Shown here: positions 24,411 to 32,610 of the stretch, one piece after another
Numbering within the stretch: position 1 is the first letter of the stretch
How the letters are laid out: each line of letters begins with the position of its first letter
Assembly (NCBI GenBank): GCA_964394795.1
Contig: CAYMYX010000005.1
Span: 1-64,000, forward strand
Direction: 5' to 3'
Length of the DNA stretch: 64,000 bases
DNA from: CAYFUF01 sp964394795
GTDB lineage: Bacteria > Bacillota > Clostridia > Tissierellales > Peptoniphilaceae
Program-made: the position numbers and the translations under genes
The notes under the pieces: model-generated
Databases searched by the model: none
What the model was told of the DNA's origin: nothing
The model's input: only the letters and a program-made list of their open reading frames with translations

Positions 24411-26174
24411 CTAAAGTGATTCCACTCGCTCCAATTCGTCGACTAAACGACCGAATACCGCCAAGGCTCCGTCGATAGTCTCTGACTTGGACAGGTCACA
24501 GCCCGCATCTTGCAACTGCTTGATGGGGAAGTTATGTCCACCATCTTTCAGGAAGTTCAAATAAGCCTGAAGTTCTTCCTCGCCGCCTTTAAGAACTCGC
24601 TCGGAAAGAACGGTCGCAGCACAGAAACCAGTAGCATACTTGTAAACATAGAAGTCACGGTAGAAATGTGGAATTCTCATCCATTCATGGGCAATGAGAT
24701 CATCAGAAATCATGTGTTCGCCAAAGTACTTTTGATTAAGGTCAAGATAAATGGCATCAAAGTCATCTTTAGTCAGTGCCTCTTGCTTCTCTACTTTGTC
24801 ATGGACAATCTTTTCAAATTCAGCAAACATGGTTTGTCTGAAAACCGTTGACTTGAAGCTGTCCAATTCATGATCTAACAGCTCCAGAAGGTCATCTTCC
24901 GATTCTGCATTCGCCCTTAAATATTCAAGAAGAAGGCGCTCATTTAATGTTGATGCGACTTCAGCTGCAAAGATGGTGTACTCGTAGTACAAGAAATCAT
25001 TATTCTTCTTTGCATAGTAAGAGTGCATGGAGTGACCCATCTCGTGGGCTAGGGTAAAGACGGAATCCAGGGTCCCATTGAAGTTCATGGAGATGAATGG
25101 ATAGCTATCGTAAGCACCAGATGAGTACGCGCCACTGCGCTTTCCTTCTCTTGGATAAACGTCAATCCAATTGTCTTCGAAGGCTGTACGGTAGATTTCC
25201 TGGTATTCCTCGCCTAAAGGTGCAACGGAGGCGATACAAAGCTCCTTAGCTTCCTCAAAGGTATATTCTTTCTGAGAGCCCTTTACCAATGGAAGGTAAA
25301 CATCGTACATGTGTTGTTCGTCCAGACCAAGTAGTTCTTTTTTCTTCTTATAGTAGCGGTGGATGTGGTCAAAGTTGTTATGAATGCTCTCAATCAGCGA
25401 ATCGTAGACGCTGACATCGACATCGTCAGTGAAGAGTTCCATTTCCCTAGAGGACCCAAAGTGTCTGAGCTCTGCCTCTGTTGCCAATGACCTAACATTG
25501 TTATAGTAGGATGTTGAGATGGTATTACCAAAGGAATTAAACGTGCTGTAAAGATTCTCGAAGGACTCTTTTCGCACATCAACGGATGGATTCTTTTGAA
25601 GCGTTGTAAAATTCTCAGCCGTCAATTCATGGTTATCAAACGAAGTAATTGGTGGGAACTTCATGTCGGCATTGGTTAAGAAATAATAGATCTCTGATGG
25701 GGCTTGTGCCGCAAATCCAAGCTTTGACATGATGTATTCTTCTTCCCTGCTTAGCGTGTGCTCAGAATAGCGGAAGATTCTTTCCAGGTATTCCTTATAT
25801 GGAGCAAAGTCTTCCTTCTCCAATAAAGCCTGTTGCTCTTCTTGACTTAAGCCCAACAGATAAGGACGGAGGAAGGATAACGCAGAAAAGAAATCTTGCA
25901 TTGCCTGCTTAGCTTCCCCATTAGCCTTCTGAGATTCAGCTACTCGGCTATCTTCATCTTGCTTCATGTGAGTATATACAACTAGGTGCTCCAACATCTG
26001 AGATTTCTCCGTTGAGAAATCCAGTATCTCTTTTAGATTTTTCTCAGGGTCTTTTGCTAATTCATTCAGCTTCTTCGCTGCCTCTCCTAGCATCTTGGTG
26101 TCAGCGGCAACTTTGCTCTTGTCCTCGTACATGGAATCAATATTCCACTTAATATCTTGTCGTTGTTCTGTCAT
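24411..26174 (-). CDS. pepF: Oligoendopeptidase F (peptidase M3B)
   Basis: PepF is a cytoplasmic zinc endopeptidase that degrades medium-length peptides. The 587-residue protein has the helical N-terminal M3 domain and the catalytic motif LAHEMGHSMHS near residue 375. The third ligand is in FAAEVASTLNE about 27 residues on. YPFISMNFNGTLDSVFTLAHE surrounds the active site as in the family. Length is typical (about 600). It has its own promoter and may feed the dipeptidase encoded at 19.7 kb. Confidence 0.95.
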   Translation of the reverse strand: MTEQRQDIKWNIDSMYEDKSKVAADTKMLGEAAKKLNELAKDPEKNLKEILDFSTEKSQMLEHLVVYTHMKQDEDSRVAESQKANGEAKQAMQDFFSALSFLRPYLLGLSQEEQQALLEKEDFAPYKEYLERIFRYSEHTLSREEEYIMSKLGFAAQAPSEIYYFLTNADMKFPPITSFDNHELTAENFTTLQKNPSVDVRKESFENLYSTFNSFGNTISTSYYNNVRSLATEAELRHFGSSREMELFTDDVDVSVYDSLIESIHNNFDHIHRYYKKKKELLGLDEQHMYDVYLPLVKGSQKEYTFEEAKELCIASVAPLGEEYQEIYRTAFEDNWIDVYPREGKRSGAYSSGAYDSYPFISMNFNGTLDSVFTLAHEMGHSMHSYYAKKNNDFLYYEYTIFAAEVASTLNERLLLEYLRANAESEDDLLELLDHELDSFKSTVFRQTMFAEFEKIVHDKVEKQEALTKDDFDAIYLDLNQKYFGEHMISDDLIAHEWMRIPHFYRDFYVYKYATGFCAATVLSERVLKGGEEELQAYLNFLKDGGHNFPIKQLQDAGCDLSKSETIDGALAVFGRLVDELERVESL

Positions 26175-26207
26175 TGTGACCTCCCTTTGTCTCTATTCTA
26201 CTTCCTT

Positions 26208-26235
26208 TATATACCCGATGCCACTCGATTTGCAA
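26208..26235 (-). promoter_or_regulatory. pepF promoter
   Basis: The minus strand reads TTGCAA (26235-26230), 16 bases, then TATATA (26213-26208), about 34 bases before the pepF start. It lies in the short gap after mutY. Confidence 0.55.
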
Positions 26236-26257
26236 TCTTCATCAACTTAAGAATTAA

Positions 26258-27343
26258 CTAAGTTTCCTTGCCTATTTCACCTAGGTAGTGGCGATAGGCT
26301 GTTGGGATTGAATATTTGCTGATTATATCTTGGTAGCTGGTCCAAACTTGAGCTGATTCAGCGTCATAACCTTCGACCTTTTCTCGTGTCAAGTTTGGGA
26401 GAACCGTTTCTTTCCCTGATTCCAGTGATATTAGGTAACCTTCCATATGCCACTCTATATGGCTGAAGACATGCTTAGCCGCTCCAAGGTCCTCGATATA
26501 TACGTCTTTTTCGATACCCAGCGCATCCCTTAACTCATCCTTAGAAAGCTGGCCATCCAACATGGGAAAAGACCACATCGAAGCTAAGAGGCTGGTTGTA
26601 GGTCGTTTAGCGAGCAGGTAGTTCCCCTTATCTTGAAATACAAGGACTGTCTTTTCTTCAATCCTTCTTGCTTTCTTTGGCTTTCGTCTTGGTAACGTGC
26701 TTTGAATTCCTTTTTGATGGGCTAAGCACTGATCCGCTAAAGGACATAATTGGCAGATGGGCTCTCCTTTAGATAAACAAACTGAAGAGCCTAAATCCAT
26801 AAGGGCTTGATTGAAATCGCCAGGCCTGTGCGCAGGAATCTGGTCTCTTAAGAAAGCTTCTAGCGTTCGTTTCGTTGCTAGATCCTCTAGGTATCCCTCG
26901 TAAGCTAATAAACGAGCAGCGACACGGTAGGCATTACCGTCAGCCGCAATCTCTTGCCGATTGAAGGCAATGGAGGCGATGGCTCCTGCGGTGTATGGCC
27001 CAATTCCCGGCAGCTTTTTCAGCTCTTCTGCGTTATTAGGAAGATCACCGCCGTGATCTTTGACGATTATTTTTGCTGCTTTCTGCAGATTCCTGGCACG
27101 ACTGTAGTAACCCAGCCCTTCCCATAGCTTTAAAAGTTCGTCCTCGTCCACTGTAGCCAAGTCCTGAATGCTAGGCAAACGGTTGATGAAACGATTAAAG
27201 TAAGGAATCACCGTTTCCACTCTCGTTTGCTGTAACATAATTTCCGAAATCCAAACATGATAAGGCAAACCAGATTGCCTCCAAGGTAAATGCCTTCTTT
27301 TGTTGTGATCAAACCAATACAGCAGTGGTTCGCTAATCTTCAT
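26258..27343 (-). CDS. mutY: A/G-specific adenine glycosylase MutY
   Basis: MutY removes adenine mispaired with 8-oxoguanine. The 361-residue protein has the catalytic start LPWRQSGLPYHVWISEIMLQQTRVET split over residues 19-44 with the key Glu. The HhH motif is LPGIGPYTAGAIASIAFN near 110, and the catalytic Asp follows in DGNAYRVAARLLA. A [4Fe-4S] loop appears as CLSKGEPICQLCPLADQC near 189. The C-terminal NUDIX-like domain (about 230-350) reads the 8-oxoG and contains HVFSHIEWHMEGY. The gene has a 5' leader with competing hairpins (27358-27429). Confidence 0.95.
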   Translation of the reverse strand: MKISEPLLYWFDHNKRRHLPWRQSGLPYHVWISEIMLQQTRVETVIPYFNRFINRLPSIQDLATVDEDELLKLWEGLGYYSRARNLQKAAKIIVKDHGGDLPNNAEELKKLPGIGPYTAGAIASIAFNRQEIAADGNAYRVAARLLAYEGYLEDLATKRTLEAFLRDQIPAHRPGDFNQALMDLGSSVCLSKGEPICQLCPLADQCLAHQKGIQSTLPRRKPKKARRIEEKTVLVFQDKGNYLLAKRPTTSLLASMWSFPMLDGQLSKDELRDALGIEKDVYIEDLGAAKHVFSHIEWHMEGYLISLESGKETVLPNLTREKVEGYDAESAQVWTSYQDIISKYSIPTAYRHYLGEIGKET

Positions 27344-27357
27344 TACTGCTCCTCACT

Positions 27358-27429
27358 AAAACCGGCTTTTGATGCTGAACTTGTATAAAAGGACACACCG
27401 GCTAATCCTTAAAAGAGAAACAAGCCGGT
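27358..27429 (-). promoter_or_regulatory. mutY leader with competing hairpin arms
   Basis: Three seven-base arms occur in the predicted 5' leader. AGCCGGT (plus strand, 27423-27429) can pair with ACCGGCT at either 27397-27403 or 27361-27367. Pairing with the distal copy extends to 9 bp (AAGCCGGTT) and sits directly against the ribosome-binding site GTGAGGAG at 27349-27356. The two structures exclude each other, as in an attenuator or translational switch. Regulation is inferred, not shown. Confidence 0.4.
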
Positions 27430-27455
27430 TCATGAGAACGACTTGTCTTTTCTTT

Positions 27456-27461
27456 ATTATA
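27456..27461 (-). promoter_or_regulatory. -10 box of mutY
   Basis: A perfect TATAAT on the minus strand lies about 113 bases before the mutY start. The -35 region is weak (TTCGAC at 17 bases). Transcription from here would include the whole hairpin leader. Confidence 0.5.
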
Positions 27462-27495
27462 TCTGATTTTTAGTGTAGGTCGAAATCTTTACTGC

Positions 27496-28858
27496 TTATT
27501 TAGTGTCACTGTTCATGAATTGAAAAGTTTCATCGGCTAGTTGAATTTGATCCCCGTGCTTTAGTTCAACCTCGANNNNNNNNNNAAGGGTCAAGGAGCT
27601 TACCGTTAAGGGCGGTGCGGTTTGTTGAGTTGTTGTCAGCTAAATAGTAAGTCGATCCTTTGTGTATGATATAAGCGTGCATACGGCTGATTGCTGGGTT
27701 GTTCAGAACGATGTAATGGGCAGTCCTTCTCGACTTTCCGATATGAAAGACCACGCCTTTTATCAACACCTTCTCCGATGTCGCTACGCGGAAGAGGTAG
27801 GCTCTCTTCTCCCCTATTTCCCCACGATTTTCCACTGTTTTATAATTCTCCCTTGACCTCAAATATTTCTCCTTGTTTTCTTTGCTGTAATGGGACAAGA
27901 GATAGAAGAAACTCATCTTGTCACTTTCGGCATTAGATTTAACTGCCAACTTTTTCTTTCGAACTCTGCTTTGCTTCCCTTTTTGTTCATCTGTTTCCGG
28001 AAATAGTAGATCGTCCTGGAGAAACGGTAAGCTGTCTTCCCTCCTATAGGGACTATAGTTTTCCCTTACCAGAGGCTTAGGAAGTTCCGAGCGCGGTGGC
28101 AAGGTATGTTGAGAAATGACGTCATCGATGCCGATTAAACGAATCAGTCCTTCGTGGTAACTCAGTCTGTTGATAAGGTCTTGATTTAAACTAGTCGGTA
28201 ACTTTTGTAGATTAACAACTCTGGAAACACCTGGAATCACTTCGCTTATCAGGTCTCCACCCAGGTTAATTAAATGACTGTCAACTGTCTTATCTTCTGT
28301 GGTTAAACTGGTTGTTACTAAACTAATTTTCGCTTCTACTTGTGGCAGATTCCCGGTACTACCAGTGACATAAACTACAGATTCAATACAATCCACCATA
28401 TTTTGGCTGTAGTCTTTAAGTACTCCGATGACCTGCTGATAATTTAAAATCAGTAAGTAGTCGTCATAAGCAAGTTCATTCACGATCATGCGAAGCAATT
28501 TAACGATATCGGCGGGAGTGAGCTCATAAAAATCTCGAATTGATGCAAAAGGCTGGATAAAGTCGACCATGTCGCCGGTAGTAATAAATTCATCGATGCC
28601 TAATGTATCCTTATAGTTGATGCTTTTTAAACGATAGAGTAACTCGCTGAAGGTCTTGTTATCCTCTGTGGGAATGACTGCATACTTTCCGACCGGGAGA
28701 ATAATAGCCTTGCGATCCTTACGATGGAGAATTTGACCTAGGGCATTGGTAAGGCCAATAGCATCAAAATCATCTTCCAGCATGACAAGAAGGAGGAATC
28801 TTCCCGGTTGATGAGAAGTCTCCTGGATTTTCTTTGATTGGTTAAATTGGTCAGCCAT
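27496..28858 (-). CDS. FHA-domain protein with CpaE-like N-terminal region (interrupted by N-run)
   Basis: FHA domains bind phosphothreonine peptides. The C-terminal domain shows GKSRRTAHYIVLNNPAISRMHA, then YLADNNSTNRTALNGKLLDP, the canonical G-x-S/R, SxxH and NSTN signature (in two pieces across the fold). The N-terminal 260 residues resemble a degenerate CpaE/MinD-type NTPase fold without a Walker A motif. A basic linker joins the two. Ten N at 27576-27585 interrupt the last part. Beyond them, in another frame of the file, the minus strand encodes EVELKHGDQIQLADETFQF, the expected last FHA strands, ending at stop 27496-27498. The two pieces only join if the real gap length is a multiple of three. 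Start ATG 28858 follows AGGAGG. Confidence 0.85.
27576..27585. other. Scaffold gap (10 N) inside the FHA gene
   Basis: Ten N interrupt the FHA domain. Reading frames on both sides are intact but out of phase with ten bases between them, so ten is a placeholder and the true length must be a multiple of three, possibly zero. Confidence 0.95.
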
Positions 28859-28936
28859 ATCTGCCTCCTAGTGGTGTATGAAAGAGTGTAACATGGCCCT
28901 CGTTCTAAAAGGTGCAAGTTCTTCCCAATAAAAAAA

Positions 28937-28965
28937 GACTGCACCGTGATATTCTCAGTGCAGCC
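28937..28965 (-). terminator. Terminator after the NfnAB fusion gene
   Basis: An 8-bp stem with one G-T pair (28937-28944 with 28958-28965) is followed on the minus strand by seven T. It lies 16 bases past the stop codon. Confidence 0.85.
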
Positions 28966-28980
28966 TATAATGCTCATTCA

Positions 28981-31287
28981 TTAAGCGGTAGTTTCGTCAG
29001 TTTTTCCTTTTTTAGCAGCTAGGTAAGCATTGATACCTGCAGCTGCGTGGCGACCAGCGCCCATTGCGAGGATAACCGTAGCGGAACCGGTAACTGCGTC
29101 TCCACCTGCGAATACGCCATCCATAGTGGTCATGCCGGTTGCTTCATCGACAAGGATGCCGCCCTTGGCGTTCTTTTCGATTTCGTCAGCACCTGTTGTT
29201 GCCACTGGATTAGCGCGAGTTCCAAGGGCCATGATGACCGTATCACAACCAAGGACGAATTCAGAACCAGGAACTTCTTCTGGTCTTCTACGTCCGCTGG
29301 CATCTGGTTCGCCAAGTTCCATCTTGACGCACTTGATACCGGATACCCAACCCTTATCATCGAGAAGAATCTCGACTGGAGTTTGTTGTAGGTTGAAGAT
29401 AACGCCCTCTTCCTTAGCGTGGTGAACTTCTTCCGTACGTGCTGGGAGTTCTTCTTCGCCACGACGGTAGACGATTCTACTTTGAGCGCCTAAACGAAGA
29501 GCTGTTCTTGCAGCGTCCATCGCTACGTTTCCACCACCGATAGTTACAACGTTCTTACCACGGAATACGTCTGTGTCATATTCGTCGCTGTAAGCGCGCA
29601 TAAGGTTAGTTCTGGTGAGGTATTCGTTAGCAGAGAATACGCCATTACCGTTTTCGCCTGGTATGTTCATGAAGAATGGTAGACCTGCGCCTGATCCTAG
29701 GAATACAGCGTCAAAGCCTTCCTCTTCAAGTAAGCTCTTGATGGTGACCGTTTGTCCCACGAAGACGTCATTGATGATCTCAACGCCAAGTTTTTGAACA
29801 CTTTCAACCTCGTATTTAACAACTTCATCTTTAGGTAGACGGAATTCAGGAATACCGTATTGAAGTACGCCACCGGATAAGTGAAGGGATTCGAAGATGG
29901 TTACTTCGTGACCCGACTTAGCAAGGTCGCCTGCACAAGCGATACCAGCAGGACCAGCACCGACGATAGCTACGCGTTGACCGGTTTTTTCAGCCTCTGG
30001 CTGTGGAACTTCTACGTTATTGTTTCTTGCCCAGTCAGCAGTGTAGCGCTCTAGCTTACCGATAGCAACAGGTTCGCCCTTGATACCGCGGATACATTGA
30101 CCTTCACATTGTTCTTCCTGTGGACATACACGACCACAAACAGCGGGAAGGGTAGTTGATTCACTTAAGACTTCGAAAGCTTTCTCCATGTTGCCGTCTT
30201 TGATTTCACGGATGAATCCAGGAATATCGATGGATACTGGGCAACCGGCTACACACTTAGGATTCTTACAATCGATACAACGAGTAGCTTCCATTTGAGC
30301 TTCTTCTGCTGTGTAACCCAAGCAAACTTCGTCGAAGTTGTTGGAACGAACTAACGGATTTTGCTCAGAGATGGGCACTTTCTTCAAGATGTCGAAGCCA
30401 GCTTCTGGTAGATCGTGGCAACCATCGTCGTTGTGGAAAGTGTCGCCTTCTTCTTGCATGAGAAGTTCGCGGCCTTCTGGCGTTTTGTACAGCTTCATAC
30501 GGTTCATAGCTTCTTCGAAGTTAACTTTGTGACCGTCAAATTCTGGGCCATCAACGCAAGCAAACTTTACTTCTCCGTCGATAGTCAAACGGCAAGCTCC
30601 GCACATACCTGTACCGTCTACCATGACAGGGTTCATAGATACGATTGTTGGGATACCCAAATTTCTTGTAAGGATAGTGACGAACTTCATCATGATCATA
30701 GGACCAATAACGATACATTCATCGTAATGTTTGCCTTCTTTTGTTACTAGGTCTTCTAAGCAAGTGGTAACCATACCATGGCGACCATATGTACCGTCAT
30801 CAGTAGTAACGTAGACGTTACCGACTTCACTCATTTTCTCTTCCCAGAAAACGAGGTCTTTTGTTCTTGAGCCCATGATGACATCTGGTGTAATACCGTG
30901 ATCATGTAGCCACTTTACTTGGGGATAGACAGGTGCATTACCAAGTCCACCACCGATAAATACGAAGCTTTTCTTCTTTAAGTCTTCGACATTCTCAAAG
31001 AGAAAATCAGAAGGATTACCTAGTGGACCTTCAACGTTCTCTAAAGTTTCCCCTTCTTCGAAATAGCTAATTTTCGTTGTTCCACGACCAACGCGTTGAA
31101 CTACAATAGTGACAGTGCCTTTTTCGCGGTCATAATCTGCGATGGTTAGCGGAATTCTCTCGCTGAATCGATCGGCCTTTACGATTAGGAACTGACCTGG
31201 TTGACAGGATTTAGCAATTCTTGGCGCTTCAATCTCCATGCCAAAGATGTTCTCTGCTAAGTCATACCTTTTTACAATTTTGTACAT
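28981..31287 (-). CDS. Fused NfnA-NfnB type ferredoxin/NAD(P)H oxidoreductase
   Basis: The 768-residue protein fuses two subunits that are separate in Clostridium kluyveri NfnAB. Residues about 1-280 are a ferredoxin-NADP+ reductase-like flavoprotein. It has the FAD segment RIPLTIADYD, nucleotide-binding FIGGGLGNAPVYPQVKWL near 114, and a [2Fe-2S] site with MCGACRLTIDGEVKFACVDG near 240. Residues about 310-760 are the glutamate-synthase small-subunit-like half. There two [4Fe-4S] clusters use CIDCKNPKCVAGCP and CGRVCPQEEQCEGQC, FAD binds at VAIVGAGPAGIACAGDLA, and NADPH at VVTIGGGNVAMDAARTA. It would link ferredoxin, NADH and NADPH pools in the cytoplasm by electron bifurcation, or act as SudAB. 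AAAGGAG precedes ATG 31287; upstream in-frame TTG is rejected. Monocistronic. Confidence 0.9.
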   Translation of the reverse strand: MYKIVKRYDLAENIFGMEIEAPRIAKSCQPGQFLIVKADRFSERIPLTIADYDREKGTVTIVVQRVGRGTTKISYFEEGETLENVEGPLGNPSDFLFENVEDLKKKSFVFIGGGLGNAPVYPQVKWLHDHGITPDVIMGSRTKDLVFWEEKMSEVGNVYVTTDDGTYGRHGMVTTCLEDLVTKEGKHYDECIVIGPMIMMKFVTILTRNLGIPTIVSMNPVMVDGTGMCGACRLTIDGEVKFACVDGPEFDGHKVNFEEAMNRMKLYKTPEGRELLMQEEGDTFHNDDGCHDLPEAGFDILKKVPISEQNPLVRSNNFDEVCLGYTAEEAQMEATRCIDCKNPKCVAGCPVSIDIPGFIREIKDGNMEKAFEVLSESTTLPAVCGRVCPQEEQCEGQCIRGIKGEPVAIGKLERYTADWARNNNVEVPQPEAEKTGQRVAIVGAGPAGIACAGDLAKSGHEVTIFESLHLSGGVLQYGIPEFRLPKDEVVKYEVESVQKLGVEIINDVFVGQTVTIKSLLEEEGFDAVFLGSGAGLPFFMNIPGENGNGVFSANEYLTRTNLMRAYSDEYDTDVFRGKNVVTIGGGNVAMDAARTALRLGAQSRIVYRRGEEELPARTEEVHHAKEEGVIFNLQQTPVEILLDDKGWVSGIKCVKMELGEPDASGRRRPEEVPGSEFVLGCDTVIMALGTRANPVATTGADEIEKNAKGGILVDEATGMTTMDGVFAGGDAVTGSATVILAMGAGRHAAAGINAYLAAKKGKTDETTA

Positions 31288-31650
31288 CTTCGCTCCTTTC
31301 AAAGCTGCATAGTGTGATAGTGTTAGAAACCGAGGGCTATCTATGTAATATATTTAATATCGCTTTCCTCTTTGTCAATTATAACCTAAAAATCGGTAAT
31401 GACAAAAGTATCTCATGATAATTACTCGATTAACGAAGATATGCGACTGAACTCTCTAATTGAGACATTCTAGAAATATAGTGCTTGTAATACTGGATTC
31501 ATATGCCTATACTAAAAAGGTATGCTTTTAACTGATAGCGATGGTTGTTATAAAAACAAAATATGTCCTTAATAAATTCTTTACATTGTTTGCATAAACT
31601 AGCTCTAACTTTCCGCTATAATTGTTGTATTACACAAAGAAGGGATGCCT
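31288..31650. other. Divergent intergenic region
   Basis: About 360 AT-rich bases separate the minus-strand NfnAB gene from the plus-strand TVP38-type gene. A consensus -35 TTGACA (minus, 31378-31373) with AT-rich sequence 16-20 bases on is the likely NfnAB promoter. A TATAAT at 31617-31622 is the likely -10 of the plus-strand gene, with no clear -35. I see no gene or RNA in between. Confidence 0.6.
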
Positions 31651-32304
31651 ATGAACGACAATACCAACCGTATCGACGAAAAGTTGGCCAATATCGATTT
31701 ACAACAGGCGAAAAAAGCTAAGTTTATTATTCGTTTGCTAACGGCAATCTTTATCATCTCAGTTATCATCTTTTTAATTTATGGTTACAGCAATCATTGG
31801 TTTGATTCAGAAGAACCACTTGCTGATTTTTTTGCTAGCCTTGGCATCCCAGGTTATATTCTAGGTGCCGCCCTCATCATTCTAAATACGATCTTTCCTA
31901 TCATCCCTGGTGCACTGCCGTCGGTTGCGGTTTATATGGCCTACGGAGGTTTAGTCGGCTACTTGAGTGCACTTGTCTTTTCCATAATCGGATCGATGAT
32001 TAGTTTTACGTTATCGAAGCGGTATGGAAAAACCTTCGTATTGGCTTTTGTACCAGAAGATATGTATCAGAATTTGATTGCTAAAATTCAAAATGAGAAA
32101 ACCGCTGTTAAGATTGCTGTTATTGCCTTCTTAGTGCCCGGTCTTCCCGATGATGCGACAGTTATGGTCTGTGGGCTCACCAATATGAAACCGTGGACGA
32201 TGTTCATTGTCCTCCTACTCACCAAGCCCCTTCCCACACTGCTCTATCTCTGGGGCTTCTCCAAAATTGTTGAATTCCTATTCGGTTGGATTACTCGACT
32301 TTAA
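31651..32304 (+). CDS. TVP38/TMEM64 (SNARE-associated, DedA-like) membrane protein
   Basis: The 217-residue integral membrane protein has about five to six hydrophobic segments. The family core (about 60-190) contains the proline-rich FPIIPGALPSVAVYMAYGGLVG in two blocks and the arginine/glycine segment SFTLSKRYGK. VPGLPDDATVMVCG is the second conserved motif. Members are implicated in lipid scrambling and membrane homeostasis; the exact substrate is not established from sequence. I chose ATG 31651, eight bases after AGAAGGG, over the ATG two codons upstream. Confidence 0.85.
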   Translation: MNDNTNRIDEKLANIDLQQAKKAKFIIRLLTAIFIISVIIFLIYGYSNHWFDSEEPLADFFASLGIPGYILGAALIILNTIFPIIPGALPSVAVYMAYGGLVGYLSALVFSIIGSMISFTLSKRYGKTFVLAFVPEDMYQNLIAKIQNEKTAVKIAVIAFLVPGLPDDATVMVCGLTNMKPWTMFIVLLLTKPLPTLLYLWGFSKIVEFLFGWITRL

Positions 32305-32319
32305 GTTTCTACTAAATAT

Positions 32320-32347
32320 TTGACAACTTCATAAACTGTGCTAGTAT
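32320..32347 (+). promoter_or_regulatory. Promoter of the riboflavin operon
   Basis: A perfect TTGACA (32320-32325), 16 bases, then TAGTAT (32342-32347) begin transcription about 5-10 bases before the FMN riboswitch P1 stem. Confidence 0.75.
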
Positions 32348-32359
32348 GGTCTTAGATAC

Positions 32360-32465
32360 ATCTTCAGGGCAGGGTGAAATTCCCTACCGGTGGTATAGCC
32401 CACGAGCCGCAAGGTTGATTCGGTGCAACTCCGAAGCCGACAGTAAAGTCTGGATGAAAGAAGAT
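32360..32465 (+). ncRNA. FMN riboswitch (RFN element)
   Basis: The conserved FMN aptamer is present end to end. The P1 stem is ATCTTC/GAAGAT (32360-32365 with 32460-32465). The junction and helices contain CAGGGCAGGGTGAAATTCCC (32366-32385), TACCGGTGGTATAGCCCACG in the next 20 bases, and GATTCGGTGCAACTCCGAAG around 32417-32436. CCGACAGTAAAGTCTGGATG closes the set before P1. It precedes ribD-ribE-ribBA-ribH and should reduce their transcription when FMN is plentiful, through the terminator right after it. Confidence 0.98.
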
Positions 32466-32471
32466 AAAGCT

Positions 32472-32498
32472 CTGGGACAGTTGTGTTCCAGTTTTTTT
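32472..32498 (+). terminator. Riboswitch expression-platform terminator
   Basis: A 7-bp stem with one G-T pair (32472-32478 with 32485-32491) is followed directly by seven T. It begins seven bases after the riboswitch P1 and is the expected FMN-responsive terminator. Confidence 0.8.
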
Positions 32499-32546
32499 GT
32501 GTCATCTAGTGTTTTTTGCTAGCCAGAGCTATAGTTCTATCTCTTG

Positions 32547-32577
32547 ACGCCTGAGGATTTCCTCAGGCGTTTTTTTA
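32547..32577 (+). terminator. Second, strong terminator upstream of ribD
   Basis: A perfect 10-bp GC-rich stem (32547-32556 with 32561-32570, four-base loop) is followed by eight T. It ends only about 25 bases before the ribD ribosome-binding site. It looks constitutive, so the riboflavin operon must either read through it or be controlled at this hairpin too. Confidence 0.85.
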
Positions 32578-32610
32578 TTCCCGATGTATCCAAATGGAAA
32601 GGGAGGTTTT

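Noticed and set aside
32468..32530. AGCTCTGG (32468-32475) pairing with CCAGAGCT (32523-32530) as riboswitch antiterminator
   Set aside because: The 8-bp match is perfect, but the second arm is transcribed after the first terminator's T-run, so it could not prevent termination there.
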